The position numbers and the translations under genes were made by a program. The notes below the pieces were generated by a model, which made no database searches, was not told where the DNA came from, and saw only the letters and a list, made by a program, of their open reading frames with translations. A stretch of DNA of 64,000 nucleotides from Margaritifera margaritifera (taxonomy: Eukaryota > Mollusca > Bivalvia > Unionida > Margaritiferidae): assembly GCA_029931535.1 (NCBI GenBank), contig JAQPZY010001548.1, forward strand, positions 616,001 through 680,000. The letters are read 5' to 3'. Position 1 is the stretch's first letter; each line of letters begins with the position of its first letter. Shown here one piece after another: positions 35,169 to 44,999 of this stretch.

Positions 35169-35663
35169 TTGACTATTACTACCCCTGGGAAACTTGATAG
35201 TTACACAAATAGTGACAGAAATAGATTTAAGCCCTTATTAGATGTATGTGAAGACTGTGAATTCTTTCCATGTGTATGTGAAGTAGTATCAGGAGATTAC
35301 CATGATGAACCAAGTAATAAGTATGAGAGGAATAAGAAACCTAGCTTTTGCAGTATAACACATATTTCTCATACTGTATCTTCTCTGTATAGTTCTGGTG
35401 AATTGTGTTATACTGTTGATTTTACTTCTCCCTCAGAGGCTCCCCAAGTATCTAATATGTCAATGCCTTCTTGTACACATGTAAATCAGTCTCACATTGA
35501 ACATTCTGATGTATCCAACTTTACTACACATGGTCAATGTACAACAGCTGAGTCTTGTATGCTATGTTCTTCATGTGTTTATGTAAATAATATTCAAGGT
35601 GATGAAAAGCAATCTGTTCAGTCTAACAACAATACATTGCATAGTGTCATGTCTGAAAATTAA
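35169..35663 (+). CDS. LINE D ORF1 C-terminal frame, no known domain
   Basis: 164 open codons directly after the zinc-knuckle frame. Composition is Ser/Thr/Cys/His-rich, with paired Cys (CEDCEFFPCVCE near residues 27-38 and CMLCSSCVY near 131-139) that could bind zinc. No family recognised. It ends at a stop just before a 40-bp tandem duplication and the start of the endonuclease. It most likely continues ORF1 after a stop at 35141, or is a separate gag-like frame. Confidence 0.5.
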   Translation: MTITTPGKLDSYTNSDRNRFKPLLDVCEDCEFFPCVCEVVSGDYHDEPSNKYERNKKPSFCSITHISHTVSSLYSSGELCYTVDFTSPSEAPQVSNMSMPSCTHVNQSHIEHSDVSNFTTHGQCTTAESCMLCSSCVYVNNIQGDEKQSVQSNNNTLHSVMSEN

Positions 35664-35738
35664 CCCTATAAAAGGGGTCTGCAAATAGCCAACTTAAAAT
35701 TAACCCTATAAAAGGGGTCTGCAAATAGCCAACTTAAA
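35660..35738 (+). repeat. 40-bp tandem duplication at the ORF1/ORF2 boundary of LINE D
   Basis: The words ttaaccctataaaaggggtc and tgcaaatagccaacttaaa occur twice with an exact 40-bp period and no mismatch. The copies separate the last codons of ORF1 from the first recognisable codons of the endonuclease (GLQIANLNIQHILPKL). Confidence 0.92.
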
Positions 35739-36176
35739 TATCCAACATATCCTCCCTAAACTGAATGAGATTAAATTAATGCTACAGCATACTGGATCAC
35801 TCAATATTTTGGGTCTATGTGAAACCTTTCTCTCTGAAGATATTGCTGATTTTGCTCTCCAAATACAAGGGATCAACTTTGAAAGAAAAGATAGGGTATC
35901 TATGGGGGTGGGGGTGTTCTTCTCTATGTAGACAGTTCCATTAGTTACAACAGATGTGTTGATCTAGAGACTAATGGGGTGGAGAGCATCTGGATCGAAG
36001 TATCCCTTGCCCAATCCAAGCCAATACTTTAATGTTCAGTTTACAGGCCACCTAGTTCTACAGCCGATTGGATTGACAGATTTGAGGAGCAAATTCAGAA
36101 AGCCCTACTAAAGGAAGATTTAGAAATTATCATATTAGGTGATTTTAACGTTGACTACATGAAAGTTAAATTTTAA
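35735..36176 (+). pseudogene. LINE D ORF2: apurinic-type endonuclease, truncated
   Basis: Translated pieces give LQIANLNIQHILPKLNEI, ILGLCETFLSEDIADF (the ET metal-binding Glu), FERKDR, GGGVLLYVDSSISYNR, ETNGVESIWIEVSLAQ, YRPPSSTADWIDRFEEQI and IILGDFNVDY (catalytic Asp/Asn). This is the EEP fold used by Jockey-group LINEs to nick the target. There are frameshifts near 35910 and 36030. The catalytic His of the SDH box and everything downstream are missing. Confidence 0.82.
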
Positions 36177-36179
36177 ATT

Positions 36180-37390
36180 GATTAATTTGTTTCATAGAAT
36201 CCAGAACCAGAAGCATTCAATTTTGATGCTTTGTCCTTTTCCTGGCATGAATTGTGACCATACATTTTTCCACCTTTTGTCTTAATAGGAAAAATAATGA
36301 ATAATTCCATATTGGCCATCTCAGCCTTCCTTTACTTTATTTATGGCTTGTATTGTTGATATTCCTGCCAGACTCCCTCAACACATGGACCAGCTTATAC
36401 TCCCAGATTCCAGAGAGACACATCCTCTGCAGGAAAAGTTGCAACTAATAGGTGTGGTTGTATCAGGGCAAACCTCCAAAGTAGAAGACTTCCTGACAAA
36501 GCTATTGAACCCATCTGCAATTCCTGGGGAAAAGGCACAAAAAACCAGTATATCCTTGCATGAAGAAGGTGGAACATTTGGTGTTCTGTCAGAAAAAACA
36601 AACCCTATGGTGCATCTTAAGAAATAGTTGTGGCCTACTTGAGTTATCTTGTATCCCTTGGTAAGTCATATAGTGTTGTAAACATGCTGCTGCAAACTCG
36701 ACAATTATTAGATCAGAACTGGTGATTTAAGCCACTTTTAATTCCAAGGTTCATGAGAGCTATTTTCATTATGAATTTACCTTAAGCAAAGTATGTGTTC
36801 ACTTGGGATGCTGGACAAGTGCTCAAGTTTTTAAGTAATTTGTTTCCTCTACAGAATGTAGATTTTAAGTTGCTCTCTCTTAAAACAGTGGCTCTTTAAC
36901 ACTCTCTACATCAGCAAAGGCACAAACATTGATTTCCTTGAATATTCATAATATGTGTATATCCAGCAAGGATATTCAGTTTCATTTTTTGACTTTACTC
37001 AAAACTTCCAGTCAAGGGAAGAGCTTTTGTTTAAAAATACCTCACTTTCCAGAAGAAAGATTTTGTCCTATGCAAAAACTTTCACATTACCTTGATAGAA
37101 CTCACAGTCTTTAGGAAATGTGATCAGTTGTTTCTTTCCGTGCTTTTAAAGTGGTTACAAGTAGCACATTAGCAAGGTGGTTGAAAGCAGTGCTACAACT
37201 GTTCAACATTAATATCCAATATTTTAAAGCCCATTCATATCATTCAGCACTAACATCTGCAGCCTACACGAGAGGATGTTTCCTTCAGGAAATTCTCTGA
37301 ACAGCAGATTTTACCTCAGCCAAGAATTTTCACAAACTCTATTTACAGGATATGATTTCAAATAAGAATTTTTGTACAAGCAGTTTTAGA
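36180..37390 (+). mobile_element. Tyrosine-recombinase retroelement 2 (DIRS type), 3' half only
   Basis: Begins within the RNase H-linked region (NPEPEAFNFDALSFSWHEL), then linker HPLQEKLQLIGVVVSGQTSK, then recombinase pieces. No RT and no clear terminal repeat. It butts directly against the endonuclease of LINE D at about 36176-36185. Confidence 0.72.
36190..37340 (+). pseudogene. RNase H linker and tyrosine recombinase remnant of YR retroelement 2
   Basis: Frame 36343-36627 contains HPLQEKLQLIGVVVSGQTSK, typical of the segment before the recombinase. It continues in shifting frames with FTWDAGQVLKFLSNLFPLQN, KLLSLKTVAL, then SLNIHNMCISSKDIQFHFLT and HSLRKCDQLFLS. The C-terminal box reads FKAHSYHSALTSAAYTRG, where the catalytic HxxR is changed to HxxH. 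Many stops are present and no clear nucleophile Tyr was found, so it is inactive. Confidence 0.68.
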
Positions 37391-37496
37391 TATGAAATGA
37401 CTGTGTTGCATTTTTTTGTGTGTTTGTGTTGTCTCTCTTTGAACATGCTGCTTTATACATGCAAAGCCAAAGACTTATGAAAAATAATGCCCCCCT

Positions 37497-38246
37497 CCCC
37501 CGCATCCAAGCATACTTTAGATGTGATGGATGAGAGGTATTATTAGAGTAAGCCAGAGCAGAGGCTGAGCATGTATAAACACTCCCAATGATTTTGTTTC
37601 CACCTACATGATTATGTTTCCACCTACCGTATTTGCCGGCCTATAAGTCGATGCGGAGTATAAGTCAAATTCGCTAATTTTGTCAATTTTCAATCCTTCA
37701 TCCATATATAAGTCGATGTGGGTATAAGACGAAGCCAGATCAACACCTTGGCTTCGTCACTTTCGCTAGTAACTTCCGGTTTCATGAATATTAATGGTAT
37801 CACTATGCTATTCCAGATTAATTGGGAAAATGATTAAGATGGTCTGTACATGTATTATTTATAGGTATTATTTATTGGTACATTGCAACGATTTTCACGT
37901 ACGAAAAATTACATTAACATACGGTAAAGCAATTTCAATGACATAATCCATATATAAGTCGATTCGGAGTATAAGACGAAGCCCAGACTTCCCGGTAAAA
38001 AAAGTATCGACTTATAGGCCGGCAAATACGGTACTTGTATGTGTTAATAGCCAACAAAAACAGTAAAGTATGACATGAGGGTGAACAGCTGATTTTATAT
38101 GACTGTGTCACATTATTCTATTTCTTATTAACGAATGCCTCTCAAGCAAGTGCCTGGGTAAAAATGCTACTTTATATATGCTCAGCCTGCAACTTACTCA
38201 AATAATGCCCCTCATCCATCACCTCTAAAGTAAGCTTGGATGGGGG
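37497..38246. mobile_element. Foldback element with about 75-bp arms (carries a nested MITE)
   Basis: Left arm 37497-37580 (gcatccaagcatactttaga, gtgatggatgagaggtatta, aggctgagcatgtataaa) is complementary to right arm 38171-38246 (tttatatatgctcagcctgc, aataatgcccctcatccatc, gtaagcttggatggggg). The arms are imperfect inverted repeats of about 75 bp. About 590 bp lie between, of which 405 bp are the MITE below. The right arm abuts satellite A. Confidence 0.75.
37627..38031. mobile_element. MITE with CCGTATTTGCCGGCCTATAA termini (TIR type 4)
   Basis: TA on both sides. The termini ccgtatttgccggcctataa and, inverted, ttataggccggcaaatacgg are perfect. Subterminal ATATAAGTCGATG / GTATAAGACGAAGC motifs are iterated at both ends, as in Tigger/pogo relatives. 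No coding capacity. Confidence 0.9.
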
Positions 38247-39007
38247 TCCATTTTCATTAAGAACCAGCCACATAATGCTATAGTACTTTAATTAAAACCA
38301 CATGTTGACACAACCATCCATTCAGGACAAGTAGCCAGATAAAGATTCTCAGGATGGCCATCAAGGCAGCCACAACTGAGGTAGGATCAGCATCCTTTAA
38401 CTTCAGAAAAAGTAGTTGTTACAGGATTTTTTTTATTTTGGGACTCACATTGGTATTGTTTTCGTTTTGGATCAACAGATATAGTGAGAAGTGTTTTAGT
38501 GAAAACACCATATCAATTATGACCATCCCTTCAAGAGGAGTAGTGATAACAAGGTTTATAACATGGCTACCATGGCCATTCGGCTGGAGGTCTGGTCAAC
38601 ATCATTTTGTATTTACTACCAACAAGGTATCATAAGACATCTTTTAGTGAAAACCCATGTAACTTACACTATCCATTTAGGAGAGGTAGCTATAACAAGT
38701 TTCAAGATGGCCACAATGGCCATCAAATTGGAGGTATGATCAGCACCATTTTCATTTCGGGCCAACTATGTATCGTAAGATGTCTTTTAGCGAAAAAAAA
38801 CAAACAAACTATATGACCATCTGTTCAGGAGAAATAATTATAACAAGATAGCTAACATAGTGACTATATTGGAAGTTAGATTGGCACCATTTTTATTTTG
38901 GACCAGCCAGACATCATTAGACATCTTTTAGTGAAATACTTGTGTTGCTACAGTCATCCATTGAGTAGAAATAGCAATACCAAGATTTTCAAAATGGATA
39001 CCATGCT
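38247..39007 (+). repeat. Satellite A, second locus, left of hAT 3
   Basis: About five monomers of the same family as 10918-12205: caccattttcattt, cttttagtgaaaac, ccatccattcaggacaagta, caagatggccacaatggcca. The last monomer is cut at ggataccatgct. Confidence 0.85.
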
Positions 39008-40201
39008 TTGTGCTGAAACAAATATTTGAATAAGAACACTTCTGGGCAAATATTTGAATCGGAACTTGGTCATTGAATATTTGTAGTATCATTTATATAT
39101 GAACTAGTCCACTTTTAACATGCCTTGTGAGTTACTTAAACTCTGAGCTGGCCCTGTGATATGCAGTGACACTTAGTGACCATACGATGTACATATACAC
39201 TAACTGTAGTCCTGCAACACCTGGCGATCTGACAGCAGCCATGAAATACTCTGAATTCTGTTCCCATTGCAGAAAAAAATGCACAATGCAAACTTTGTTA
39301 ATCCCAATTGTCATACAGTGGTTCAACATCTAATCTGATAAATCACCTGAAGCACAAATGCCCTGCTATTTTGTTAAATATGCAAGCTAACATCATCTTC
39401 AGATAGAGTAAATCACACAGATCAAGAGTTTAAGTGATACAAATGAACAGTGAGAACATGCAAGAAACCTTTTCTCACCATCATTATAAAACTGACAAAA
39501 TAAATAGATTCATAAATAAAAAAAATAAAAAATATATCTACTCTAATTTCTAGGTTTAAAGGTTCCCATTAAATAACATTTATCTCATTTCATTATAATC
39601 ATCATGTTTCAGTTTTGTATATTCCTGCTTCAACAGTTCAACTGCACAAAAAAATGTTAATATTACATGTACCATGAAGACCATAAATTAAAAAATCTTA
39701 TTCTGACATTTATGACTATTTTTAATCACAAGAATATTAATATGAATTCTAAAAAATCAAGACTGTAATGATTAATAACATCTTCTGCATTTTAAGAGCA
39801 GTGCCAACTCAGCAAAACTCACCTGATCTGATCCAGCTTTCACAAAACTTCTCAACCTTGAGTATGTATTCAGTTTTACATCAACTGTCATTTTGTAAAT
39901 TAAAACAAAAATACTGCATATAGCCAAGTTTTGGAAACAATTCTCCATGAAATTGCTGATCATAAAATCTTATGGAGATATACTAATCCGAGTCAAGTAG
40001 AAGCATGCATACTCAAATTGAGATGCTTTGTGAAAGCGGGGCCAGGCTTCAACAGTCTATAAAGTTTGCTTCTGATTCAACTCAAGCTGGCAGTGACAAT
40101 GGTAAATATTTAATGATGACATGACAATGAATATTCAAATATTATTTGAATACAGATTATGAATATTTGAATAGTAAAATCAGGTATTGGCTTCACCACT
40201 A
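39008..40201 (+). mobile_element. hAT element 3 with 8-bp target duplication, internally deleted
   Basis: Target duplication ACCATGCT (39000-39007) and ACTATGCT (40202-40209), one mismatch. Short terminal inverted repeats TTGTGCTGAA and TAGTGGTGAA. Subterminal iterated attcaaatatt / aatatttgaat words (39020-39080, 40130-40180) are usual in hAT elements. Joining the flanks restores a satellite A monomer without gap (ggataccatgct + ggctatattgg). Only a BED finger is left of the coding region. Length 1194 bp. Confidence 0.85.
39264..39362 (+). pseudogene. BED zinc-finger remnant of hAT element 3
   Basis: The frame reads AEKNAQCKLC, a stop, SQLSYSGSTSNLINHLKHKC. C-x2-C then STSNLxxHLxxxC/H is the second half of a BED-type finger (ZBED-like). 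A TAA stop sits between the Cys pair and the His pair. The transposase body is absent. Confidence 0.7.
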
Positions 40202-40290
40202 ACTATGCTGGCTATATTGGATGCCAGATTGGCACCATTTTCATTTAGGACCAACTATACATAATAAGAAGTCTCTTAGGGAAAACAAAT
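40202..40290 (+). repeat. Satellite A, right of hAT 3
   Basis: Remainder of the split monomer (ggctatattggatgccagat, caccattttcatttaggacc, agaagtctcttagggaaaac), then the array stops. Confidence 0.8.
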
Positions 40291-40435
40291 AGTTGTAGAC
40301 TCATAAAATGCTACATACCAGATCTTCATTAAATATCCTATTTGTTTGAGATGACAATGTTTATAGTTGTCCAGAGATATTCAATCCTTAGGCTAGTAAT
40401 TTTAATCCAGGAGTTGTTAATGGACCAACATAATA

Positions 40436-41541
40436 CAGTGGTCCCCCTCTTATCAGACCACCCCTTCTGTAGCAGGAAAGTTGTCTTATAAGAGGGGTTG
40501 TCTTTCTAGAGGGGGATCTCACAGCTGTGAGTAATAATTACATATAAAGTATTAAAGACATAATTAATTTTTTAATATTTAATATTTTCATTTAAAAATC
40601 ACATGCCTGTTATGGAATCAATGCAATGATAAAACTTATCTTAATGTTATTTAAAATAATTATGAATAATCATCAATCGTTGTGCAAAACCACCTTGTCA
40701 AAAAATCAGGATACAAACATATGACATTGTCTGTCCATTCCATTTTCCTACTGCTGTAGAATGTAGAATTGACAATGTTTATTTGAATATTTCTGACATC
40801 AAATTTCTCAGCAGTGATCAAAGGACTCTCCATCTTTTCATTTAGTGGAATTGCTTTTGCTTTTCCTTCTAAACTTAGACTGTCTGACAACATTTTGCAC
40901 TATTTGCAACAACTTATTAGTTCATTGGCAATATGTCATTATTACATGAAATGCTCAGTATTTACAATGGAAGTGAGCTTGTCACATGATCGACAGGTTT
41001 TAGTCCGATACCCTTTCAAATACATTTTGTAATATAAAAGAGAGAAACCACGACTGCTGAGAAACCATTTTTAATTTTTGGCGATCAGATGTCACACTCA
41101 CTTTAGCTGAACAATACTGTGCTTCTCTGTGGTTAACTTTTGTCACCTTGATAATTATCGGTGGTAATAATAACCAGTAATTATCAAGGTGGCAAAACCT
41201 AACCTCTAAGGAACAAATCAGCATTGAGGATAATCTTATTACTTTCCTCTTTGCATGGATTAAAATTAGGTAGTTTCTTGGCATGATGGAACAAATGTCC
41301 ATGTGTTAAATTTAAAAATCAACAAATATTTGTGAGCTTTCTATCTGCAAACCTCATTATGCAACCACTTTTAAGGGGTAAATTGGACAGTTTTTGCACT
41401 AATATTCTGGCTGCTGTCCACATTAGAGGGGTGTTCATGTTAGAGGGGTACTTTTGAACACAAACTCTTTGATACCAAGGGATTCTGACCACAAAGTAGG
41501 TGGCCACTGGTCAGGGGGGTCGTTCAAGAGGGTGACCACTG
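40436..41541. mobile_element. Tigger/pogo-like element, TIR type 3
   Basis: TA at 40434-40435 and 41542-41543. Left end CAGTGGTCCCCCTCTTATCA and the complement of the right end CAGTGGTCACCCTCTTGAAC are inverted repeats. Subterminal motifs (CTTATAAGAGGGG, TTAGAGGGGTG) are iterated. 1106 bp. The frame at 40660-40893 on the minus strand (containing AKAIPLNEKMESPLITAEKF) is open but not recognisable as transposase. A hairpin with 13-bp perfect arms (accttgataatta / taattatcaaggt) lies at 41145-41190. It ends about 120 bp from SYCP2 exon d. Confidence 0.85.
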
Positions 41542-41658
41542 TAGACACTTTCCAAGTAATATTTGTTGAACCTCAATACTGAGGATGAAAGCTTATGCAC
41601 ATCTGATAGATGGTGGGAACAATATATCCAGGGAATGATGCTCTAGCACTCCTCTTAC

Positions 41659-41763
41659 CTGACAATCTGATTTATCCTGTTCACAAAACATAGAAATCCT
41701 TTCACTTCCAACATTGAAGTCAACCCAGAATTGATCGTATCCCGAGTCAGATGGCTTCCTCAA
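41659..41763 (-). CDS. SYCP2: SYCP2 exon d: start of Spt16M-like domain
   Basis: This 105-nt, phase-0 exon has acceptor tgttatattcag and donor CAG|gtaaga. It encodes 35 residues from LRKPSDSGYDQFWVDFNVGS to EQDKSDCQ. The FW-V-DFN-V-GS core matches the FWxDFNxGS opening of the SLD, a PH-like fold shared with the histone chaperone Spt16. The short DKSDCQ tail runs on to ESQGDDLWE in the next exon. A Tigger-like element ends about 120 bp downstream, at 41541. Confidence 0.88.
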
Positions 41764-42521
41764 CTGAATATAACAAAAGCTCTTTGAGTAAACATATATA
41801 AATTGATTATCTGATTCAATTCCAAAGAAAAAAATACTAAACTTCTTTCACACCTAAAGGCTGTTCTAGAATTAAAAGGAGGGGGCATACAGCAATTAAT
41901 TAAACTAAATATGGCCAAAAGAAGTAATCAAGATCGTTCTAAGTGTTTAATGTTGACCAGTCCTTAAAATCAGAATTGTAGCAGAGTCTTAAATATACAT
42001 GTATTTAATTCCAGGTGATAATAAACAGCCCTAAGAGATTCAGTGACTATGCTCAAATTACACCCTGGTATACAAGGGGCTGTTAAGTGAAAGCAAATTC
42101 ATTTTTGCTAACAACTGAATCTGAGGATTCAATCAGCAAAATGAGCTTACATTCTGTTATCATTCCTTATATAAATCGAAGTAAATAAAGCTTTCTCTCT
42201 TTCACTCTATGCTTCCCTCTGCTCAAATGATATGGAAACCTTGTTCATATCATATAATATATGATGTAGAACTGTCATGCTCACTATATTATGCCTTTTT
42301 TTATTGTGGCAATCTCACTTTAAATTTGCATAATTTGATTATGAAAGTCTTAGTGAAATTTTTATCCAATTTTTATAAGTCATTGCTTTCCAAAACCTCT
42401 AACTCCATAAACTGATAATGATGTGAAACTTATTACTTTCAGTTCAGAAGAAAATTATATTTTCCATGCATTGATATGTGTCAACAAAACAAACAACATT
42501 ATCCTGCAGATAAATACATAC
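41764..42521. other. Intron between SYCP2 exons d and c
   Basis: No repeat or element recognised. The frame at 42209-42415 (+) has no motif. Confidence 0.45.
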
Positions 42522-42567
42522 TTGCTTCTGTCCTAGATGGGCTGAGATGCAAGGAATAGAGTATACT
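42522..42567 (-). CDS. SYCP2: SYCP2 exon c
   Basis: A 46-nt exon with acceptor tttctctcttgtag and donor CAA|gtatgt. One base completes an Arg codon from exon b, then 15 codons read VYSIPCISAHLGQKQ. The RRVYxxPCxSA motif made by joining exons b and c is a strong SYCP2 family match at the boundary between the armadillo-like domain and the SLD. An intron of about 14.7 kb separates it from exon b. It holds the DIRS-like element, satellites C, K and F, and the large TA-flanked element. Confidence 0.87.
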
Positions 42568-42786
42568 CTACAAGAGAGAAAAAATTCTTAATTGGTAGAA
42601 AATCAGAAATGTAATCTGTACATGGTAATTTTATTGAAATTTTCATATCTGTATAGATTTACATGTACTACATACTTAAGCAGCAAGATACTTTCCATCA
42701 AAATGCCATATTCTTGTTTATTTGGCCAAAAATAAAGACACTATTTTTGTTGTTGACATTTCTCATTTCATCATAATATGATTAAT

Positions 42787-43036
42787 TGATAAATTAAACT
42801 AGACTTACCAAGTCGACATTTGATTGTAATTTCATGAACCCCATAAGTGCCTTAGTGATCACATGAGATGACATTGGTCACGTGACTGATCAGTCTTTAG
42901 AGCATAAGAAATGGAAGCCTCAATGTCGTAATGGGTAGTAAGTACCAAGGGTGGGCATGTGATCACTAAGGCATTTATGGGGTTCATGAAATTACAATCA
43001 AACGTCGACTTGGTAAGTCTAGTTTAATTTATCAAT
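42787..43036. repeat. 80-bp inverted repeat at the edge of the DIRS-like element
   Basis: Arms 42787-42866 and 42955-43036 (for example gacttaccaagtcgaca, gaaccccataagtgcctta / taaggcatttatggggttc, gtcgacttggtaagtc) match over about 80 bp with few mismatches. They are separated by about 88 bp containing cattggtcacgtgactgatc. The words cccataagtgcc and ggtcacgtgactgatcag recur, in altered form, at 43044-43078 and, inverted, at 45730-45795, so the repeat belongs to the termini of the adjacent retroelement. Confidence 0.85.
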
Positions 43037-43194
43037 TTCACTTCCCCCATAAGTGCCTTGTGACCCCATGAGATTTTAGAGAGAGGCTTCCATGCATGAA
43101 TAGATTCATAACAACTAGAATAAAAAAGGAAGAAACCTTTTATGTGTTGTTAGTAAATCAGATAACCCATAAAACATAGTACATTACATCAGCA

Positions 43195-43883
43195 TTATGA
43201 AATTGTGGATGCAGACAAGACCTTTCTACTGAATTCAGTCTTGTCTGTAATAGGCTTGTCATAGAATTTCCTGAAAGTACATACACTGGCCCAACCAGCT
43301 GCCTTCAAATTTGTACCCAATTGTGTGCCTTTAGCACAGGCTGCAGAAACAGATGCAGCCCTTGTGCTATGAGCCTGAAAAAACCAATGTATCAATATCA
43401 GACTTTCTCATAACAGTCCAGTTTGATATTGTGCCTTTAGCAGCTTTTTTATATGGGGGATTGTGTGCTGACGAATAATTGTTTATCAGATTTTCACAAC
43501 ACTTTAGTCTGTTGCAAATAACAGTGCAAACAATCCACAACACACTATTTTTTGTCATGTAGATAGGATTCAAAAACAAAGGGCTCCACATGGTGCCCTG
43601 GTTTCGATTGTTTCAGCAATGAAGGCATGTGTATTTGTACACTGTTAACAGCAAAATAAATGCTATTTGTTTGCATTAGGTGTAGTGTCTGACACCTCTG
43701 TCCTGTCAACAAAGAAAGCAGCAAGACTAACTTCATCGTAAGTTCCTGCAAGGACAACTGGTCATTGCATTGTAAAGATTGGAAATATTTAAACACCAGC
43801 TGCACATCCCAAACGCACGAGTACTTTGGAAATGAAGGCTTGGCAATGAACACTCCAGGCTTGGCAATGAACACTCCTCTCAT
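43195..43883 (-). pseudogene. Tyrosine recombinase remnant of DIRS-like element 3
   Basis: The first frame (43545-43883) has VWDVQLVFKYFQSL and the catalytic Arg63 in LLTGQRCQTLH. A middle frame has KKAAKGTISNWTV-like sequence. The last frame (43195-43395) has the HxxR box AHSTRAASVSAACAKGT (His9, Arg12), then AAGWASVCTFRKFYDKP with nucleophile Tyr45. All catalytic residues are therefore present but spread over three frames. A 21-bp tandem duplication (ggcttggcaatgaacactcc) near 43848-43880 repeats VFIAKPG in frame. Confidence 0.84.
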
Positions 43884-44015
43884 AAATCTCTAAAGTAAAA
43901 CATTATTACTTAGAGTAGATTGAGAAGTAAGACGAAGTTAAGATTGAAATTGCAGATCTAGCTGTATTTACAGAACTATAACCTAAACCTCTATCTACTA
44001 ATTCAGTTAAAAATT

Positions 44016-44441
44016 CTATAACCAAAGCGATAGGTGGGTCAAGTGGATTAATCTGTCTTTTATTTGAAAACAACATCCACTTTTGGAGATGACCCCAATA
44101 CTGTTTTTTAGTTGATGTTCTCCATGAATTGATGATGATGATGGCAGCCCTGTCTGATAATCCTTGACTTTTGATTGCTGTCCTGATAAATGAAAAACAC
44201 CCATCTTCAATTTGTGGAGGGGTGTCATCGTTGCAGGTTGTGTGCCAAGTGCAGAATCTCTTGTGGGCGGGGCAGCAGAAAGCAAGGAACGACTATAGCA
44301 TGCAGGAGGCTGGGAAACCAAGGTTGTGTTGGCCATAGTGGTGCCACCACAATTAGATCTGTTTCGTCTTGGGTCATTTTTTGCAGCACTGCTCCCAACA
44401 GACTGAAAGGTGGAAAGTAATAATGACAACTGTAATTCCAT
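44016..44441 (-). pseudogene. Linker between RNase H and recombinase of DIRS-like element 3
   Basis: An open frame of 141 codons whose second half, HKLKMGVFHLSGQQSKVKDY, is the counterpart of HPLQEKLQLIGVVVSGQTSK in retroelement 2. It is followed by QTGLPSSSSIHGEHQLKNSI. The first half is in a mixed frame. Confidence 0.65.
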
Positions 44442-44514
44442 TTTAATGAAAAAACAACAACTGCTATAGCTTTCGGGTCAGGTCTGTGTGAAACATAATG
44501 CAGAAGTTGGTGAT

Positions 44515-44968
44515 TTAGCCTCGAAGAAATAAAAAATTCACATCTATATGTCCATACACTTTAATTATAGCATTAAAGACTATAGAACTTAACTTCCATT
44601 CAGAATCCTCAGTTATGTTTCTAGACAATCTATCTGCATCACAATTAAGTGTTCCCGGCAAATGAGTAGCACTTAACCAGATATTCCTAACTGAACACCA
44701 CAGCCAGATATCACGTGATAATTTATGCAAGATAGGAATGATTCCACCCATTTTGTTTGACATATGAAACTGCTACAGAGTTATATATATAGATGCGCAC
44801 ATGAGCGTGTTTCAACTCAGAACAAAGAGACTGTAATGTAAAAAAACAGGCTTTCAGTTCCAAGAAGTTAATATGATACAGTTTTTCCTCTTTATCCCAA
44901 TGACCACCTGTTTCAGCTTTGGTTGTATGATTTGCTCCCCCCCCCCCAACCAACAAGCGAGCTGTCAT
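44515..44968 (-). pseudogene. RNase H remnant of DIRS-like element 3
   Basis: Frame 44723-44968 has TGGHWDKEEKLYHINFLELK and the following FFTLQSLCSEL. Frame 44515-44763 has LSATHLPGTLNCDADRLSRN and then SEWKL. These are the GGxWSxEExxxHINxLELxA and AxHIPGxxNxxADxxSR blocks of the RNase H that follows RT in DIRS elements. The two frames overlap at a frameshift near 44745. RT motifs expected upstream are absent: gag-like sequence abuts the RNase H at about 44990. Confidence 0.82.
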
Positions 44969-44999
44969 TGGTCAAAACAACCTGCAGTTCACCATGTTA

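Larger units (their letters stand above)
33851..36176 (+). mobile_element. LINE D: 5' half of a Jockey-group LINE (ORF1 and endonuclease)
   Basis: Contains ORF1 from a start codon at 33851, an esterase-zinc-knuckle region (34599-35141), a further frame (35169-35663) and the first part of ORF2 (endonuclease, to 36176). It stops in the middle of the endonuclease, after GDFNVDYMKV. The RT and 3' UTR are missing, the opposite of LINEs A-C. It starts just after satellite B, so its 5' end may be close to intact. It probably belongs to a related CR1/Daphne-type family, but it shares no sequence with LINEs A-C by which to test this. Confidence 0.82.

Noticed and set aside
40318..40385. Possible extra SYCP2 exon on the minus strand (acceptor-like cctaag, donor CTG|gtatgt)
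   Set aside because: All three frames contain stops, and exons d and e already join in phase without it.
40660..40893. 77-codon minus frame as an independent gene
   Set aside because: It lies entirely inside a TA-flanked Tigger-like element and shows no motif. At most it is a decayed part of that element.
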